This document shows, one piece after another, positions 35,648 to 46,306 of a stretch of 64,000 nucleotides of DNA. Within the stretch, counting starts at the first letter, position 1; every line of letters starts with the position of its first letter. A program made the translations under genes and the position numbers. Source of the DNA: Sphagnum magellanicum (lineage: Eukaryota > Streptophyta > Sphagnopsida > Sphagnales > Sphagnaceae); contig CM038923.1 of the NCBI GenBank assembly GCA_021904315.1, positions 9,926,038-9,990,037 of the forward strand. Direction: 5' to 3'. The notes beneath the pieces are model-generated. The model was not told the DNA's origin, did no database searches, and was given only the letters and a program-made list of their open reading frames with translations.

Positions 35648-38297
35648 CTACCTGTTCTCTATTGACACCTCTACAAGCTTCACAGCTTCTCCAATCTCAA
35701 TGTGCACCAAATCTTCTGGAGGCATTGTCTTATAGATATCCTCCTTCTTCCTCCCAGGCTTTGCCACAATTTCAACAGTAGTTGTTGACGTTGTATACCC
35801 ATCAACATCACCATTTAAAATTGCACCCACATCACCACCACCCTCATCATCAACACCATTTGAAGTTGTACCAGCATAATCAATACCATTTGAGCTCTTG
35901 GCAAGTGCCAGGAGAGGCTCTGTCATGCTAACAGCTGGAGATTTGCAAACCACATCAGATGATTGCTCACACTCCTCAGGTGCCAAGACAGGTTCTGTGG
36001 GACTAATATCTGAGAATTTGCAAACTAAATGAGATGCTTGCTCACACTGCTCAGGTGCCAAGAGAGGCTCTGTGGTATTGATATCTAAGAATTTGCAAAC
36101 TGCATCAGATGGTTGCTCACACTGCTCAGGTGCCAAGACAGGTTCTGTGGTGCTAATATTTGAGGATTTGCAAACAGCATCAGATGCTTGCTCACACTGC
36201 TCAGGTGCTAGTAGCTCTGTGGTACTAACATCTGAGGATTTGGAGCCTGCATCAGATGCTTGTTTACACTGCTCAGGTGCCAAGAGAGGCTCTGTTGGTC
36301 TAATATCTGAGGATTTGCAGACTACATCAGATGCTTGTTCACACTGTTCAGGTGCCAAGAGAGGTTCCATGCTGCTAATATCTGAGGATTTCCAAACTAC
36401 ATCAGATGCTTGCTCACATTGATCAAGAACAGCATCAGTGCTGAGATCAGGAGGGTCATCAACAATTCGCTGCTTCTTTAGCACTGTGTCATCCTCAGGT
36501 GGCTCTGTGGCAATGTGTTTGCCCAAACCTGAGGCATTTTCAGAGCTGCCACTTGCATTGGGTTTCGATCCATTATTAGCATTTTGTGAACCTAAATCTG
36601 CTTCAGATTCCCGTTTGAGAACATTTCTGCGATGACGCTTACCAACAAGATGCTGTTGCAACATATTAGCTGTTTTGCATTCCAGTTCACACAATTCACA
36701 CCAACCCGTGCCACCTGGTCCCAGCACTATGATAGGCTTTTTTTTCGGCTTGAATTTCATGGGCACAACATTCCTGGCGGCCAGTGGAGGTGGTGGGGGT
36801 CCAGGAATGGTGGGTTGTCTCCTAATGACAGATCCCCGGCCTTGAAATCTCTGCAAAAGGCACCAAATTATCCCCCTCAGATGTGGTCAATTATTTTCTA
36901 CAGTGCCACAAAAATCACACCCCTAAAATATGCACTTGGGCTGACCTTGCAGGTACAACCTCAGTAAGGTAGCAAGCAAGAGACTGATCAACTCTCTTTA
37001 ACCATCTTCAAACTTCCTTTGAAAGCAGTGGACCTGTATTTCACTGATTCCAGGTTGCTCACAAACAAACTCAAATGGTGGAGACACACCTATTTTTTCG
37101 TACCTCTTGTCCAAAGAGATGAAGACAAACTTCTAGGAAGACAAGAATATGAGCATTTATTACCTGGACAATCCCATGATGTGGACAGGGAGCAGGCAGA
37201 GCAGTCTTTTCAAGGAACTCAAATTTAGGGTTGACTCCACCACTACTCTCAATGCAACATGCCTAACCCTAAAACCTCCTTCAGGACACCGCAATGGGTT
37301 GACAATGTAGAAAGAATGTACTGACCTCAGTTGCATGGACGTCCCTCTTCCTTCCCTTCTCTCGATCTCTTCCAAAGTCTCTTCCCTTAGGTCGCTCTAC
37401 TACTACAGCAGCTTGTTCCCTCTCAGCTGGCCATCCAAAGGCAAACCCTGGCGAATTTGGAAACAGCAGAGGAGGATGAGGAGGGCCTGGTCTCTCAGAG
37501 TATACGACTGCATGTCCGTTATACCTCTGACGCTCTCTGTCCATGTCCATGTCCATGTAACTGCGATCCTCTACTTGGTCTGCTGCTGCACCATATTGAG
37601 TTCGAGTATTCAAATACATTGCAGAATAAGGCTTTGGGAGTGGGGCGGCTCGACCACCGCCATCCTCTTTTCGTTCCACACCATACAGAGATCGAGCGTT
37701 GGAATGCAGAGCAGAATAGGGTTTGGGGAGTAGAGCACCACCACGACCGATTCCATCCTCGTTTTTCTCTGCTGCACTATACTGCTGGAGTGGTGGAGCG
37801 TTCAAATGCAGAGCAGAATAGGGTTTGGGAAGCGCCGGAGGACCCAAACCCACCATACCTAACCCTCCTCCTCCTCTATTATTCTGCAAAGAAGGAGCTG
37901 GAATTCCCGGAGTTGGAAGCATGCTTGCTCCCTGCAGTGATTCCACGGTGTAGAAACCCTGACCTGAAGACAAGGACGGAATTGTCGTTCCGTGAGCCGG
38001 CACTCCCTGAAACGTACCACCACCACCAATCCCGAACGCAGCTGCCCCTTGATTTGGATACTCAACTCGCCGATTTCCAAGCTCCATATATGTATTCATT
38101 TGCTGGGGAGGCAGACGGATGAGCGGTTGTTGTTGTTGCTGCTGCTGCGCTACTGCTGCAAAATTCCCTCCCATTCCCATTCCCATTCCTCCTCCTCCTC
38201 CTACGCCTACAATCGCTTGTGGCCTTCTCCCTCCTCCTCCTCCTCCTCCACCACCACTCATCCTACCTCCTCTCTGTCCCTTCCCCCGCGGATCCAT
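35648..38297 (-). CDS. Two-exon gene for a repeat-containing U1/matrin-type zinc-finger protein
   Basis: Exon 1 is 38297-37326 (324 codons) and exon 2 is 36850-35648 (400 codons plus TAG). The 475-bp intron starts GTCAGT and ends TTTTGCAG, and joins in phase 0, giving about 724 residues. In order: Gly-rich N terminus with a run of nine Gly (residues 15-23) and seven Gln (51-57); three LPKPYSA motifs (about 156, 190, 220) in ~30-residue repeats; an Arg/Lys/Asp-rich stretch ending exon 1; a Pro run; then WCELC...H...KRH, a C-x2-C-x12-H-x5-H finger (C375, C378, H391, H397) of the U1/matrin type that binds RNA, often double-stranded. Seven 25-residue repeats follow (about 466-639), then an acidic Gly/Thr-rich tail. 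Basic clusters beside the finger suggest a nuclear location. Role in RNA metabolism is inferred from the finger alone. The ATG lies immediately after a GA-rich leader. Confidence 0.88.
35906..36425 (-). repeat. Seven-copy 75-bp coding minisatellite (25-residue repeats)
   Basis: Within exon 2, seven units of about 75 bp encode variants of EQCEQASDVVCKSSDIS followed by TTEPLLAP. One unit lacks a single codon and frame is kept throughout. Cys at position 3 and usually at position 11 of each unit is conserved except in units 1 and 3. The units are acidic with Ser/Thr that could be phosphorylated. Plus-strand frames in this interval are shadows. Confidence 0.95.
36851..37325 (-). other. Intron of the zinc-finger gene
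   Basis: 475 bp, donor AG/GTCAGT at 37325 and acceptor TTTTGCAG/A at 36851. Both neighbouring frames carry the protein's composition bias exactly up to these sites. The small frames inside it are not genes. Confidence 0.85.
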
Positions 38298-38944
38298 CCC
38301 CCCCTCTCTCTCTCTCTCCCTCTTGTCTCTGCGTGTCTCTCCTTCAAAGCCCCTTCACAATCGCCAGAAGATTGCTGCAACGCCGACCTAACTCCTCCCA
38401 ACGTTCCGTCCACACCCAAAAGCACCAAACGAAAAAAAACACACAAAAATGAAGAGTTTTTTTTCGGGGCGGTCTGTTTTGTTTTTGTTTTTTTTTTTCT
38501 TTGCCCTTTTCTGGGTCTAATTTTTTTCCTTTTTTTCGCTTATTGGAAACAACGAAATCCAATTGGGCTGAGTCATGCTTATTATTATAATATTTTCTCC
38601 AAGTTTTACAATGCCATAAACAGGTGATTTTTTTTCCCAACAAAATATGTCTTTTTTCGACAAAAAAATTTTTTTTGGGGGAAATTTTGGTTTTTTTTAA
38701 AAACTGGAAATTCGACTAATTTTGCTAATAATTTCTCGAAAATTCTCGAAATCGAAAAATTGAAAACAAGATTGCATCAAAATATGATCCAAAAGTTTGC
38801 GACACAGAATCACATTTTAATGCTATTTTATTTTATTTGTTATTTTTCTGAAGAAAAATAGAAGAGAAAAAGAAAGACAATTGCAGCAGTTATAAAACTT
38901 TTGAATCTATTTTTGGAATTTTTTTTTCTTTTTTTTTTTCTCAT
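38298..38944. promoter_or_regulatory. 5' leader and promoter of the zinc-finger gene (possibly bidirectional)
   Basis: On the coding strand a (GA)n-rich leader (38,298-38,325) ends six G before the ATG. Upstream comes an A-rich stretch and then AT-rich DNA. No unambiguous TATA box is seen. A coding-like segment on the other strand starts at about 38,945, so the interval could serve both directions. Confidence 0.45.
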
Positions 38945-39182
38945 ATGTTTCATTTAGGGTTACCCCAAACTGCAGAGCTTGCTTTGGCACAAGCGATGGC
39001 AGCAGCAACAGCTTTGCCATACTTGTGTGTTTTCTGCTATTGTTGTGTGCACTTTCTTTCTTTCTTTGCAGAGAGATTCGTGGTCCTTATGCAATTCAAG
39101 GGACGTGAGTTTGAAAGCTGCGGATGATGTGGTGGAGTCTCCAGCGAAGAGGATATGCTCCCACTGCATGCAATGCGAGATT
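38945..39182 (+). other. Possible exon(s), unidentified, divergent from the zinc-finger gene
   Basis: A plus-strand segment contains an ATG at 38,997 (MAAATALPYLCV), a pyrimidine tract ending TTTGCAG near 39,070, and a following block that reads RDSWSLCNSRDVSLKAADD then VVESPAKRICSHCMQCEIG up to a GT near 39,183. The acceptor/donor-flanked block with a CxxCxxC pattern looks exon-like. I cannot assign a family or link it to further exons; a CTTC microsatellite follows at once. Confidence 0.2.
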
Positions 39183-39192
39183 GGTACTTGTT

Positions 39193-39221
39193 TCTTCCTT
39201 CCTTCCTTCCTTCCTTCCTTC
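39193..39221 (+). repeat. (CCTT)n microsatellite
   Basis: CCTTCCTTCCTTCCTTCCTT run. Confidence 0.9.
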
Positions 39222-40541
39222 TTCCTCACTGTCTCTGTAATGTCTCCCCTTTTTCATCTCTCATGGAATCAATCTATTTTGTTCTTCTTTTGAAATTGCC
39301 TCCAATGCTTTTTCCTTGTAGCACTCTGAGGTCACATTTCTTTTGTGAACAGCAGCGAGCAGAACTTTTTATGAGCTTTTATACAGCTCTGTGCACAATA
39401 CAGGCTGCAACTCCAGGTTGATTCTCAGGCAATCACATCAGTAATTCCAGATTTGAAGAGTACAAGCATATAATTTTCTCAGGGCCCACAGATTCCTCTC
39501 CTACAACCTGGTATCAATCTGTCCCCCTTTTTTTTTGATGGAATTGTGGAGCATGCTTTTGCAATATGCTATCAATTTGCTACTCTGCAAAGTGGTTAAG
39601 AGATAACTTTCAAGTTGAGAAGGATGCTGGAAATAAAAAGTGTTACTGTGGTGTTCATTCTGGGTTCAAAGCAGTGCTAAGAATTTGAGAATGGAGATAT
39701 GCACACAGCAGGCAACAGTCGAGAAATTTGAGATGCTGGCTACAGTATGAATACAGTGAGCTGAATGAGCCATGGAAGACAAGGAATGAGAACGGGGGGT
39801 CAATGAATCAGAGAGTCTAATATGGCAAAGGAGAGAGATAGAGAGAGGAAGAGTTGTCTAGAAGGCTTGACATGGAGGTGTGGGTAGAGGAAGGATGGCG
39901 CACATGAAGACAAAGGTGTGGGGTTTTGAGACATTTGGAGGCAATGTTCTTGTTGGCTGTACAACATGGCAAAGACATGTCTTGTTATAAACGCCAGTTC
40001 CAAGTCAAAGAATTACTGTAACTATTGTTGATTCTCATTTTCCTGGTTGTACTACCAAAGAACAGATATCAGCAGGAAGAAGCAATGTATCAAGCTGGCA
40101 AGGAAGGATTTGCACCTGTATTGGGGACACGACCAGCAACAGAGGGGGCATGTATGGGGAGGCCACAATCCAGTTGATGCAAGTAAACCTTGTTCTTGTG
40201 CCTAGCTCATCTTACTCATGTGCATGAAAGACTTAGTGCAAGTTTCTGAGGTTGGAGGAACTTATCAAAGAAACTTCAGTTTCTCCTTCACTTGGATCTA
40301 ACATGCTCATATCATGAGTTTGCTGTTCCCTTTAATCTGGGTACATTATTCGTTAGAGTAAGGATGGCCTCCCTCTTGTGAATTTTCCTTGGTTGCTACA
40401 TCATTCCTCCTGTGCACTTTCTGAACCTCTGCATTCTGGAGTAAAAGACTTTTTTCTATATGTGCTTTGGTTGTACAGCACTGGCTTACTTGCATGAAAG
40501 TTGGGTTGGTGACAGTGCATCAGAAACTGGCCTAATGGTGG
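39222..40541. other. No gene recognised
   Basis: GC-balanced sequence of the same character as the pseudogene to the right; it may hold unrecognisable upstream parts of it. Confidence 0.35.
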
Positions 40542-41720
40542 CTGGCAGTATGTGGCATTGGGGAACTGCTGACAAGGCTGAGTAAGGTGCAAGAAGCAAG
40601 GAAGATGTATGAAGATGGTTGTCAGGCTGTGTCTGGTGAGAATAACTATATTTGGCAGTTTAGTTTCTTCCACTGTACTGCTGCAGCATTTCCAGAATGT
40701 GCATGTGCCATGAGACTTCTTGCAAATTGGAACATCACACATTTGAACAGAAATGGCAGATTTTGACAGCATTCATGGGTTGAGTAACATGCATGGGCAG
40801 TGCTGGAGGACATGAATGGCAACAACAGCCAAGGCAAGGAATTTTAATAAGGTGCATTCTGATTTATTGCATGGTTGGGCTGTCTTGGAGGCTTGAGAAG
40901 GCAATACTTACTGCTAAACAAAGGCCAATAAAACTGTGGGTCTACTGAATATATCTTTCAGACTTATCTGCATTGAAGTCAAGGCAGCCATGGTTGAGTG
41001 GGCACACTCCCTGTTTGACAAGGCTACCTGGACAAATCCAAAGAGTGCAGCTAGCTGGCCAGTAAGATCATTTTACTCAGAATACAAGTATGGTTGTGCA
41101 GATGTCGTGGATCTGATATAGTCAGCCACTTCCTTGCTTGTTTTGGAGCTAACTGCTACCATCCCAATTTGATTATATTTGCTGGGTGTCCTTTTGGCCT
41201 GAAATACTTGGTTTATGAGGATGGGCTTGGGCTCTCATGGAGTCAGAGAGAGCAGTGCTTCTATTACACATCAAGTATTCCAGGTTTGCAAACTTCCACA
41301 GTGTGCTCATATGTGGCACCGTTTCTTGTACTGAAGATTCTTCTGTGTGTGAAGTTTTGTTTTCAGTTTCCACTTGCCCAAAAAAATGGTACATATCAAC
41401 AAGTATGGACCTTGTTTGATACAAAACACGGTAAGAAAGAGTGTGCCCAACAGCTTTTCAAACAAGGATATGAGCTCAACCCAAGGGATCCTATGCTCCT
41501 ACAGGCGCATTCACTTTGTTTGAGCATCAGTGTACCCACGTTGGGCATGACCTTCCTCCTGTCTAAGTATGTTCCACTGATAGCTACATTGGAGTCCAAG
41601 ACACAATTCCAGCTCCAAGGGTGGAGGCCTAGACTAGAAGGTAACCAAGAACAAGGAAAGTCTTTGACTACCATTGACTCTCCATATAGTCAATGTGCTA
41701 ACATTGCACAGACTTTGAGG
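40542..41720 (+). pseudogene. HCF107/MBB1-like TPR (HAT-repeat) protein pseudogene
   Basis: Collinear plus-strand pieces match the half-a-TPR region of the chloroplast RNA-binding protein HCF107 (MBB1 in algae), which protects and helps translate psbB/psbH transcripts: YVALG (40,549); EARKMYEDGCQAV and ENNYIWQ (about 40,590-40,655); WAVLEDMNGN (about 40,794); HGWAVLEA (about 40,872); SLFDKATWTNPKSAASW (about 41,010-41,061); then an open frame with VWTLFDTKHGKKECAQQLFK, GYELNPRDPMLLQ, LEGN and TIDS (41,400-41,720). From NPRDP to TIDS the spacing agrees with the family as I know it. In-frame TGA and TAA near 40,885-40,910, at least one frameshift, and 110-235 bp of extra sequence between some pieces show it is not functional. 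Extra segments might be old introns. Identity is from remembered motifs. Confidence 0.72.
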
Positions 41721-42040
41721 TAAGTATGATCGAATTTAATTTCATACAGGATATTTATTTTTTATGTTTTTTATTTGTTTATTACTTTTCATCATGTGAG
41801 CTATGTATTTCTCACCCATGCACATACTTATGAAAAATCATAAACTCTTCAACACCTATATTAGAGTTTTCTTTGAAGTGATGCATTGTTGGCTTCAACT
41901 CTCATCTACTATTTGGTGTAACATCATCTCTTGATTGTTGTTTGCAAAGTTTTCAAACAAAGGATCACAATTTCACAAAACCTAACATGGGAACTTTAAA
42001 GTCAATTCTAGTTACGTATTTTTCAGCCTAGAAGTTGCCC
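41721..42040. other. No gene recognised
   Basis: AT-rich transition between the pseudogene and the G/T-rich tract. Confidence 0.4.
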
Positions 42041-42480
42041 ATCTATAGTCTATGTTACCAGGGGTTATATAGGGGCTAATGAAGGCCTAAGGGGACTATG
42101 GGGGTTATAGATAGGGTTAAGGGTTGTAGTGGTTATAGGCTATGGGTTTAAGTTTAGGTTTTAACGTTTATGACTTGAAGTTTTAAGGTCTAATTTGTAA
42201 GGTTTGTGTTTTGACTTTTAATGGTTTAACTTTTGGGTTGCGTTTTTAGGGTTTGAACTTGTAAATTAATATTTGATCTTTAAATATTAAGATTAAGGTT
42301 TATGGTTGTAAGGTATGCATTGTGTTTATGTAAAATGTTCAAGTTATGAATCATGTTTTAGCATTAAGGTTAAGGTTGGCTATGATGAATTGAAGTCATT
42401 GGTGGATTAAGGCGTTTTTAGGGTTTTTGTGTTTAGAGGTTGATTTTCAAAATTTAAAATAAGGTTTAGAGTTTGAATGG
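42041..42480 (+). repeat. G/T-rich degenerate tract with telomere-like steps
   Basis: Repeated words such as GGGTTAAGGGTT, TTTTTAGGGTTT, AAGGTTTA and TTTAGGTTTT on the plus strand. They resemble decayed plant telomere repeats (TTTAGGG) but are never in exact array. Confidence 0.4.
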
Positions 42481-42655
42481 CATGGTCAGAATGAGTGTTA
42501 GAGAAAAACATGTTATTATAGAACATGATTTTGGGGTATTAACTAAAGTTTAAATAAGATGGGTAAATAAGAAATCACCCCAAAAAATGTGGATTTAAAT
42601 GTTGATTGGGTGGGAAGGAAATGTTAAAGGTTTATGGGTTGATGAGGATTGTGTT

Positions 42656-42674
42656 TAAAAAAAAAAAAAAAAAA
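42656..42674 (+). repeat. Poly(A) run
   Basis: About 18 A on the plus strand, close to the 3' side of the minus-strand LINE fossil but in the wrong orientation to be its tail. Confidence 0.8.
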
Positions 42675-43210
42675 CCTTGTATATAAAAAATCAAGGACAA
42701 GAACCCATCCATCAAAAGTATAAGGCAAATGAGAACATGAATAGATACAACCCAAAGAAAAATCGAAAACAAACAATCAATGAAAAATAATGAAAAGGAA
42801 ACTTTATGCAAATAAGACTTGAGGCTATGAAATGATGATCAACAATGCTAAAGAAGACTAAAGGTGAGCAAGCTATTATTTGTTAAAGAATAGCTATGAT
42901 TTTTGCATGTTGTAGGGCTATGGACACATGATGTCAATAATGGGAAATGAGCATAAAGGGCATTAAAGTAGATCGTTGATGATGTGCAATAATGGTTTAT
43001 GCACAAGTAATTAGGAATGAATCAAAACAAGAATGAAAACATTTATACGTTTTAATAACAAGGGAATGAAATCATTGCTTAGTGTTCATTCAGCATGTGC
43101 CTTCTCCTAAGTAGCCATCGTCACTACATGTGTTGTTGTTATCAATGTTCATTACACCATATTTGTGTGAATCGGGTCAACAATGACAATGTCCATCAAG
43201 GTATGGAAAT

Positions 43211-44125
43211 TGACAATCCCTCAAGCTCCTTGATGGATTCAATTATGAGTCCAAAAAATAAAATAATGAAAGGAGAAGGAGTTGGGGCGCATTCTTTGGT
43301 TCGCAACACTTTGGGGGTAGAGGGTCGTGTTGAAGCTTCAGGATGGGACTAGGAAGATCGACAAACAAGTCACTTATTCACACGAACCTGCATAAACCAA
43401 ACAATAGGTTGGTTAGTGTGCAATTGGAACACCTTTGGTGCACGGACGAATCACGAACAAACACGAACTCATAAGACTCATCACAACTCGAACTTGAGGA
43501 AACCATCACCTTCCCCCTTATAATATACTATGTGCATGGCCACGAACCAGCACTCAAATGTCATTTTGTCCCGTGACACCCAAATGGAAGTCTCGAAATT
43601 TTCAAAGTTAAGACTTTTGTTACTTTGGGAGCCCATAACTTTGTGTGCAAACCTTCGATTGAGGTGAAGTATAAAACAAAGTTGTAGTTCTCGTCAAGAA
43701 CTTTTCAACGGTATGTGGCATGCCACCTACACACAAGGAAATCGGGGCGATTCCCGATTTGTAATGGTTGGGAATCAAATTGTCAATTTGACTCTCGGCC
43801 TTTCTTTTGGCAATAACTTGTGTTTTAAGTGTCCAAATGGGTCATGCGAGCCCATTTTAGACATCTACGTTCTAAGATTTTTTCAATGATATAAATAAAT
43901 TTTTAATCCAATGAGTTTTGACTCTTGTAATCGCCTTTTGAAAATTCGTAAGTCCATTGGGACCCCAACTCCCAAAATGAAAGTTCATTTGGGAGTGTGG
44001 GGGTTCATTCCCTCACACTCTCTTGCATTTTTGAGAGCATGAAATGTGACTCCCAAGCTTCATTCTTAGCCTGCACCTTTGCAAACCGTTGTTTTGGTTG
44101 TGAGCCCAAGGTTAGGGTTACGACA
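43211..44125 (+). mobile_element. Solo LTR, copy 2 (inserted in LINE fossil)
   Basis: Begins TGACAATCCCTCAAGCTCCT and ends TTAGGGTTACGACA, 915 bp. Homologous along its length to 6688-7508, with an extra ~75 bp near the 3' end. Flanking pentamers GAAAT (43206-43210) and AAAAC (44126-44130) each differ by one base from GAAAC, the sequence needed to rejoin the LINE frame. The TATA-like CTTATAATATACTATG block is conserved. Confidence 0.8.
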
Positions 44126-45483
44126 AAAACCATTTCTGGTAATAAGAATATCCATTTGTTGTTGGGTGTGTTGAAGGAAAAGGTGGGAGACCTCCTTTAA
44201 ATATGTGTTCCATTCTCCAAAACAATAGTTGTAATAGTATCCCAAAGTGTATAATGAGTTGCTATACATTCATTCTCACAGGGGCATTGAAGCAAATGGA
44301 TACTTAAATTGTCAATGGTATGATCACATCGACACCGTGAAAGGTGGGCCACTATAAGATGTGACAAACTAAGATGGGTACATAGTGTTATAAAGATGAT
44401 AGACAAAATGCTAATGTGGTAAGAAAAACTAATAACCAAGTGTTTGCCCTTGGATTTGCACATGAGTGGAGACATGTTCGTGCAACACGTGAAGGAACGT
44501 TTACTAGAAGTGAAGTAAACTCCTATTCATGTAAACGATCCGCCAAAAAGGCCTACAATTGGGGGTAAAATTAAACCATTATGCTTTCAAAAGGTGGAAC
44601 ATGAAAGTGAACACCTTGGGGTAACATGGTTTAAACATTTCATAGTGCCATCTGGAACAAAGAAGTGTAAGTCTCAACATTTATTACTGTATTTAAAAGA
44701 ATAAAGTAATCATCCTACTGGAAACGAGTGACAAGTGCAAGAACAATCAATGCCCAACACCCCAAGAATGTAAAGGTAATAGTCCAAACCATAGAAAGAA
44801 AACCAAACCCACTCGAAAAAGCAAGAAGAGTGGTTTAACGACGAGTTAGGTGACCAATATAAACACCAAAAGATCCTACATTAAGTAATTTCTCCAACAT
44901 AGCTATGGTATGAGTATCGAACTCATCATAATGTTGTAAATGTTTAAAGATGAGAACATTGTATGAAGTAAGTAGCCCGAACGCTAGGTGTAACATAATA
45001 AAAACATTGCAAAAGTTGCTTGAAGATCTATAAGCATAGGGAGATAAAATATCGTCCCAAAATCCTCATGGAAAACCTCAACCATAAATGATTCAACAAA
45101 TGATATGAATACTGTTAGTGCACCCAAAATACAAAAATCCAAGTTGGGAATTAAAAAGTTAGGAGGAAATGATATAGAATGGTTTAACCCCTAAGGAGAC
45201 CAAACTACACATTTCATTGGCTACACTAAAAGACCTAATGCTAATAACACTTTTTACAATTCTAAAAATGCAAAAACCACATATAATGTAAGATGTACTA
45301 TATGTGTATCATCCACCAAGGAAGGGAAAACACAAATAAAATGGGCTATTACTATAAGGCGAAGAACACGAAAGTGAGCTAGAACAAACAACATTCCTCC
45401 CAATGGGTCCCCTTTTCATGTACTTAACTACAACGAAATGACTATAAAATCCCCATGTCAAAAGGCCTGGGAAAAATATAATG

Positions 45484-46306
45484 GGTCGTAACCCTACTTT
45501 GAGAGAGTGTGAAGATGAAACTCACACTCCCCAAATGGGACTTGGGAGTCCTCTGGGACTCCCGAAACTTCAGAGTTTGATTGTAGAGGTCAAAACACCT
45601 CGCATTAAGGTGTTTTTTATATCATTAGAAAGTTATTGAAGTGTAGATGTCGAAAATGGGCTCACATCGGCCATTTGAACATCTACAACACACGTTATGG
45701 CAAAAAAGAAAGGTCGGGAGTCAAACTGGCAATTTGACTCTTGACCATTAAAAGTCGATAATTGACCCGATCCTAGTGCGTGCAAAGTGGAGTGCGAAAC
45801 ACCGTTGGAAAGCTTTTGAGGAGAGCTACAAGTTTGCTTTAAACTTCATCCCAATCGAAGATTTGAACAAAGAGTTATGACTTCGCAAAGTCTCGAAAGT
45901 CCAAATTGGGACAGTTTCGAAACTCTTACTTGGGAGTCCCACGACAAAAAGCCATTCAGATGTAGGTGCTGCGAAAAGACATAGAGAATACTATATGGGG
46001 GAAGGCGATGGCTTCCCTCGAGTCCAGGCCGTGGTGAGTCTTGTGAGTCCAAAGTTGCTCGCGACTTGTCCTAACACTAAAGGTGCTCTAAAAAGTGAAC
46101 TAACCAACTTGTTGGTTGGTTTTGATGCAGGTCCGAACAAGTAACTAAAGTTTTTCACTCTTCCTAGTCCCATCCTGGAGCTTCAGCATGCCCCTCTACC
46201 CCTTCTAGTGCTGAAAGTTGGGAACATGCCCTGAGTTCCTCACAATTCTGATGTTTGAATAACTTGGGCCCATCTTGGGTCTAACTAGGAACTTGGGAGT
46301 GCGTCA
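45484..46306 (-). mobile_element. Solo LTR, copy 3 (inserted in LINE fossil)
   Basis: Reads TGACGCACTCCCAAGTTCCT from 46306 on the minus strand and ends GGGTTACGAC near 45,484, 823 bp. It interrupts the LINE reverse transcriptase between STIFQE and PLYFSQA. No target duplication; roughly 20 codons of the LINE seem missing at the 3' side, so a deletion followed or accompanied insertion. Opposite in orientation to copy 2. Confidence 0.8.

Noticed and set aside
36072-36422. 116-codon plus-strand frame opposite exon 2
   Set aside because: It is the antisense shadow of the 75-bp coding repeat of the zinc-finger gene.
36841-36856. Start of exon 2 as an independent TTG-initiated ORF
   Set aside because: TTG is not a plausible eukaryotic start here and the position is a splice acceptor in phase with exon 1.
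37335-38627. Plus-strand frames up to 221 codons opposite exon 1
   Set aside because: Antisense shadows of the Gly/Pro-rich exon; the minus frame has the start, splice sites and domain.
40401-40837. Minus-strand frames of 63-123 codons as a gene
   Set aside because: They lie largely opposite the HCF107-like plus-strand relic and have no recognisable domain.
42656-42674. Poly(A) tail of the LINE
   Set aside because: The A run is on the plus strand while the LINE is on the minus strand, where it would be poly(T).
45846-46173. Two minus-strand frames as genes
   Set aside because: They are within LTR copy 3.
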